Below, piece after piece: positions 6,521 to 8,171 of a stretch of 8,171 bases of DNA. How positions within the stretch are numbered: position 1 is the stretch's first letter; each line of letters starts with the position of its first letter. Made by a program: the position numbers and the translations under genes. The notes beneath the pieces are model-generated. The model was not told the origin of the DNA. It saw only the letters and a list, made by a program, of their open reading frames with translations, and searched no databases. Source of the DNA: an uncultured Arsenicibacter sp. (GTDB lineage Bacteria; Bacteroidota; Bacteroidia; Cytophagales; Spirosomataceae); assembly GCF_945952095.1 (NCBI RefSeq), contig NZ_CAMFHL010000303.1, positions 1 to 8,171 on the forward strand. Direction: 5' to 3'.

Positions 6521-7525
6521 ATGAAAGGCGATAATAAAAAGGGCATTGTTGTAGGGATCTTTGTTGCCCTCGGCCTGTTGATTTTAGTGGCCGGTATCCT
6601 GATTCTGGGTGGCCAGCAGAAACGGTTTACCAGCTCAATCCGCGTCAATGCAATCTTTGACGATGTAGGGGGCTTAAAGGCCGGGAATAACGTCTGGTTT
6701 TCGGGCGTAAAGATCGGAACGGTACGGCGGGTGTTCTTTTACGGCACATCGCAGGTAGAAGTTGAGATGAACATCGAAGAAAAATCGCAGCAGTACATCC
6801 GGAAAGATGCCAAGGCGACAATCAGCTCAGATGGTCTGATCGGTAATAAAATCGTTGTCATTGTTGGCGGAACTCCCCGGGTTGAGCCGGTTGAGGACGG
6901 CGACATACTGAAAACGCAGGCGGCGCTGAGCTCGGATCAGATCATGGAAACCTTGCAGGAGAATAACCAGAACCTGTTGCAGGTAACCAAGGATTTTAAA
7001 GAGTTAGTTGGTAAAATCAAACGCGGTAAAGGTACGGTCGGGGCGGTGCTGACTGACACACTGCTGGCCGAGAATTTCCGGAATACGATTAAAAACATGG
7101 AGTCGGCGTCGCAGAGCGCGGCGCGGGTGTCAGGTTCGCTGTCGCAGTTTGCTGCCAAGATGAATACGAAGGGCGCCCTGGCCAATGAACTGGTGACCGA
7201 TACGACGGTGTTCCGCAGCCTGCGGGCGTCTGCTCAGAAACTTCGTCAGGTTTCCGATAATGCGGTTGGGTTAACGAATCAGGCGGCGGTTATCACCCGC
7301 AACCTGGAGCAGACAACCAACAAACTGAACTCGCCGAACTCACCGCTCGGGGTGTTGATGCAGGACGAAGAAACGGCGAAAAATCTGAAAAATACGCTTC
7401 AGAACCTTAATCGGGGTAGCGTACTGCTAAATGAGGATCTTCAGGCGGCTCAGCACAATTTCCTGCTGAAGGGCTATTTTAAAAAGAAGGAGAAAGAAAA
7501 GCAGAAAGAAGCGGAGAAGCAGTAA
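6521..7525 (+). CDS. mlaD: MlaD-family MCE-domain lipid-transport protein
   Basis: The 334-residue product has a single N-terminal membrane anchor (about 9-31) after a short positive cytoplasmic stretch. An MCE domain follows (about 39-118), with the usual 'DVGGLKAGNNVWFSGVKIGTV' pattern, so it should project into the periplasm and form a lipid-conducting ring on MlaE and MlaF. From about 135 onward the protein is predicted mostly helical, with three loosely similar segments starting near 168, 216 and 273. Each has a Gly-x-Leu/Val-turn then Asp, followed by an N/R-x-x-x-L/I helix. The end, 'NFLLKGYFKKK' and a Lys/Glu-rich tail, resembles other Bacteroidota MCE proteins. ATG 6521 is well placed before the anchor. 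The long C-terminal region exceeds E. coli MlaD (about 183 residues) and may form a helical tube or span towards the outer membrane. Confidence 0.92.
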   Translation: MKGDNKKGIVVGIFVALGLLILVAGILILGGQQKRFTSSIRVNAIFDDVGGLKAGNNVWFSGVKIGTVRRVFFYGTSQVEVEMNIEEKSQQYIRKDAKATISSDGLIGNKIVVIVGGTPRVEPVEDGDILKTQAALSSDQIMETLQENNQNLLQVTKDFKELVGKIKRGKGTVGAVLTDTLLAENFRNTIKNMESASQSAARVSGSLSQFAAKMNTKGALANELVTDTTVFRSLRASAQKLRQVSDNAVGLTNQAAVITRNLEQTTNKLNSPNSPLGVLMQDEETAKNLKNTLQNLNRGSVLLNEDLQAAQHNFLLKGYFKKKEKEKQKEAEKQ

Positions 7526-7537
7526 AATGTTTTTTTG

Positions 7538-7617
7538 CTGATGGTACTGGTTGTTCTGGTTGTTGCTGGTGGTTCTGAGTTACTGATGGTACCACCAGCA
7601 ACAACCAGAACCATCAG
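7538..7617. terminator. Long inverted repeat between convergent mlaD and SDR genes (possible bidirectional terminator)
   Basis: The left arm 7538-7573 (36 nt) and right arm 7591-7617 (27 nt) are exact complements once a 9-nt extra copy in the left arm (tandem near-repeats of CTGGTTGTT) is looped out, giving 27 bp of perfect pairing around a 17-nt loop. The loop repeats CTGATGGTAC from the left arm (7538-7547 and 7583-7592), so other folds are possible. A weaker copy of the right arm, ACCACCAACAACAA, follows at 7623-7636. A run of seven T lies at 7530-7536, on the wrong side of the stem for a plus-strand intrinsic terminator. The rest of the 118-bp gap holds no gene. Confidence 0.7.
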
Positions 7618-7643
7618 AATAAACCACCAACAACAAGTAACCC

Positions 7644-8171
7644 TTAGTTATTCAGCCGGACAAAACCGCCGTCGATCGGGTAGTCGCATCCGGTAATGAA
7701 ACCGGCTTCGTCGGAGCAGAGATAGAGTGCCAGCGCGCCGACTTCCTCCGGTTTCGCCATCCGGCCGATGGGTTGAGTAGCCGCCAGTTTGGCAAACATC
7801 TCGGCTTCCTGGCCGGGGTAAGTCCGTGCCAGAAAACCATCCACAAACGGCGTATGAACGCGGGCTGGTGAAATGCAGTTACACCGGATGTTGTGCTTCA
7901 GATAGTCCTTGGCAATCGACAGGGTCATGCTTACCACCGCTCCTTTGCTCATCGAGTAGGCAAACCGGTCCGGAATACCAACCGTGGCTGCAATGGACGC
8001 CATGTTCAGTACCACACCACCGCCATTGGCTTTCAGGTGCGGAATCACCGCATGAACGCAGTTATAAACGCCCTTAATATTTACATTGAAAATACGGTCC
8101 AGGTCAGCCTCAGAGGTTGATTCTGCCGTACCGATATGGGCAATACCGGCATTGTTCACCAGTATATGAAC
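7644..8171 (-). CDS. SDR-family oxidoreductase, C-terminal part (partial)
   Basis: The frame is open at the right edge and begins Val-His-Ile-Leu-Val-Asn-Asn-Ala-Gly, so about 175 C-terminal residues of a classical short-chain dehydrogenase/reductase (usually about 250) are present. Seen are the NNAG motif, the NVNIKGVY segment, and the catalytic Ser in NMASIAA with Tyr and Lys in AYSMSK. Also present are a C-terminal 'QPIGRMAKPEEVG', 'LYLCSDEAGFITG' and 'DGG'. The NAD(P)-binding Gly-rich motif lies outside the window. The 'CISPARVHTPFVDGFL' stretch recalls SDRs acting on sugars or sugar acids, such as L-fucose or 2-keto-3-deoxy-L-fuconate dehydrogenases, and also BDH2-like enzymes. The exact substrate is not determinable, and a 3-oxoacyl-ACP reductase label would be too specific. 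It converges on mlaD. The GTG at 8157-8159 is the Val of VNNAG, not a start. Confidence 0.9.
   Translation of the reverse strand, partial: VHILVNNAGIAHIGTAESTSEADLDRIFNVNIKGVYNCVHAVIPHLKANGGGVVLNMASIAATVGIPDRFAYSMSKGAVVSMTLSIAKDYLKHNIRCNCISPARVHTPFVDGFLARTYPGQEAEMFAKLAATQPIGRMAKPEEVGALALYLCSDEAGFITGCDYPIDGGFVRLNN

Noticed and set aside
7530..7536. Seven-T run after the mlaD stop as an intrinsic terminator
   Set aside because: No hairpin precedes it on the plus strand; the stem lies after it, in the wrong order for a classical terminator.

Overview
The window looks like chromosomal DNA from a Bacteroidota member, most likely a Cytophagales relative such as Spirosoma. This is an inference from three things. 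The protein families have a Bacteroidota flavour. Shine-Dalgarno sequences are absent before the starts. One clear Bacteroidota-type promoter (TAnnTTTG at -7) lies before the permease gene. Base composition is moderately GC-rich except for one AT-rich island.

Layout from left to right: (1) the 3' end of a hotdog-fold thioesterase-like gene (+); (2) a 123-bp imperfect palindrome built from four copies of a short unit, filling the space to the next, convergent gene; (3) an IlvD/Edd-family sugar-acid dehydratase (-), closest in my memory to L-arabinonate dehydratase; (4) a two-gene toxin-antitoxin module (-), with a PIN toxin and a DUF6364-like antitoxin overlapping by 4 nt, preceded by a palindromic operator/promoter region; (5) a 16-bp perfect hairpin after the helicase gene; (6) an RhlE-like DEAD-box RNA helicase (-) with a long basic tail and an apparent TTG start; (7) a divergent Mla/MCE-type lipid transport operon (+): MlaE permease, MlaF ATPase, then after a 164-bp structured gap MlaD with an MCE domain; (8) a second long inverted repeat in a convergent space; (9) the C-terminal two thirds of an SDR oxidoreductase (-) running off the right edge.

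The Mla genes probably work as one complex: MlaE and MlaF form the inner-membrane ABC transporter, and the anchored MCE protein carries lipids across the periplasm. The toxin and antitoxin form a self-regulated pair. The dehydratase and the SDR could both belong to non-phosphorylating sugar-acid catabolism, but they lie 5.5 kb apart and no other pathway gene is visible.

I see no clearly undescribed system. The most notable non-coding feature is that both convergent gene junctions are filled by long, unrelated inverted repeats without a classical U-tract. A third strong hairpin follows the helicase gene.
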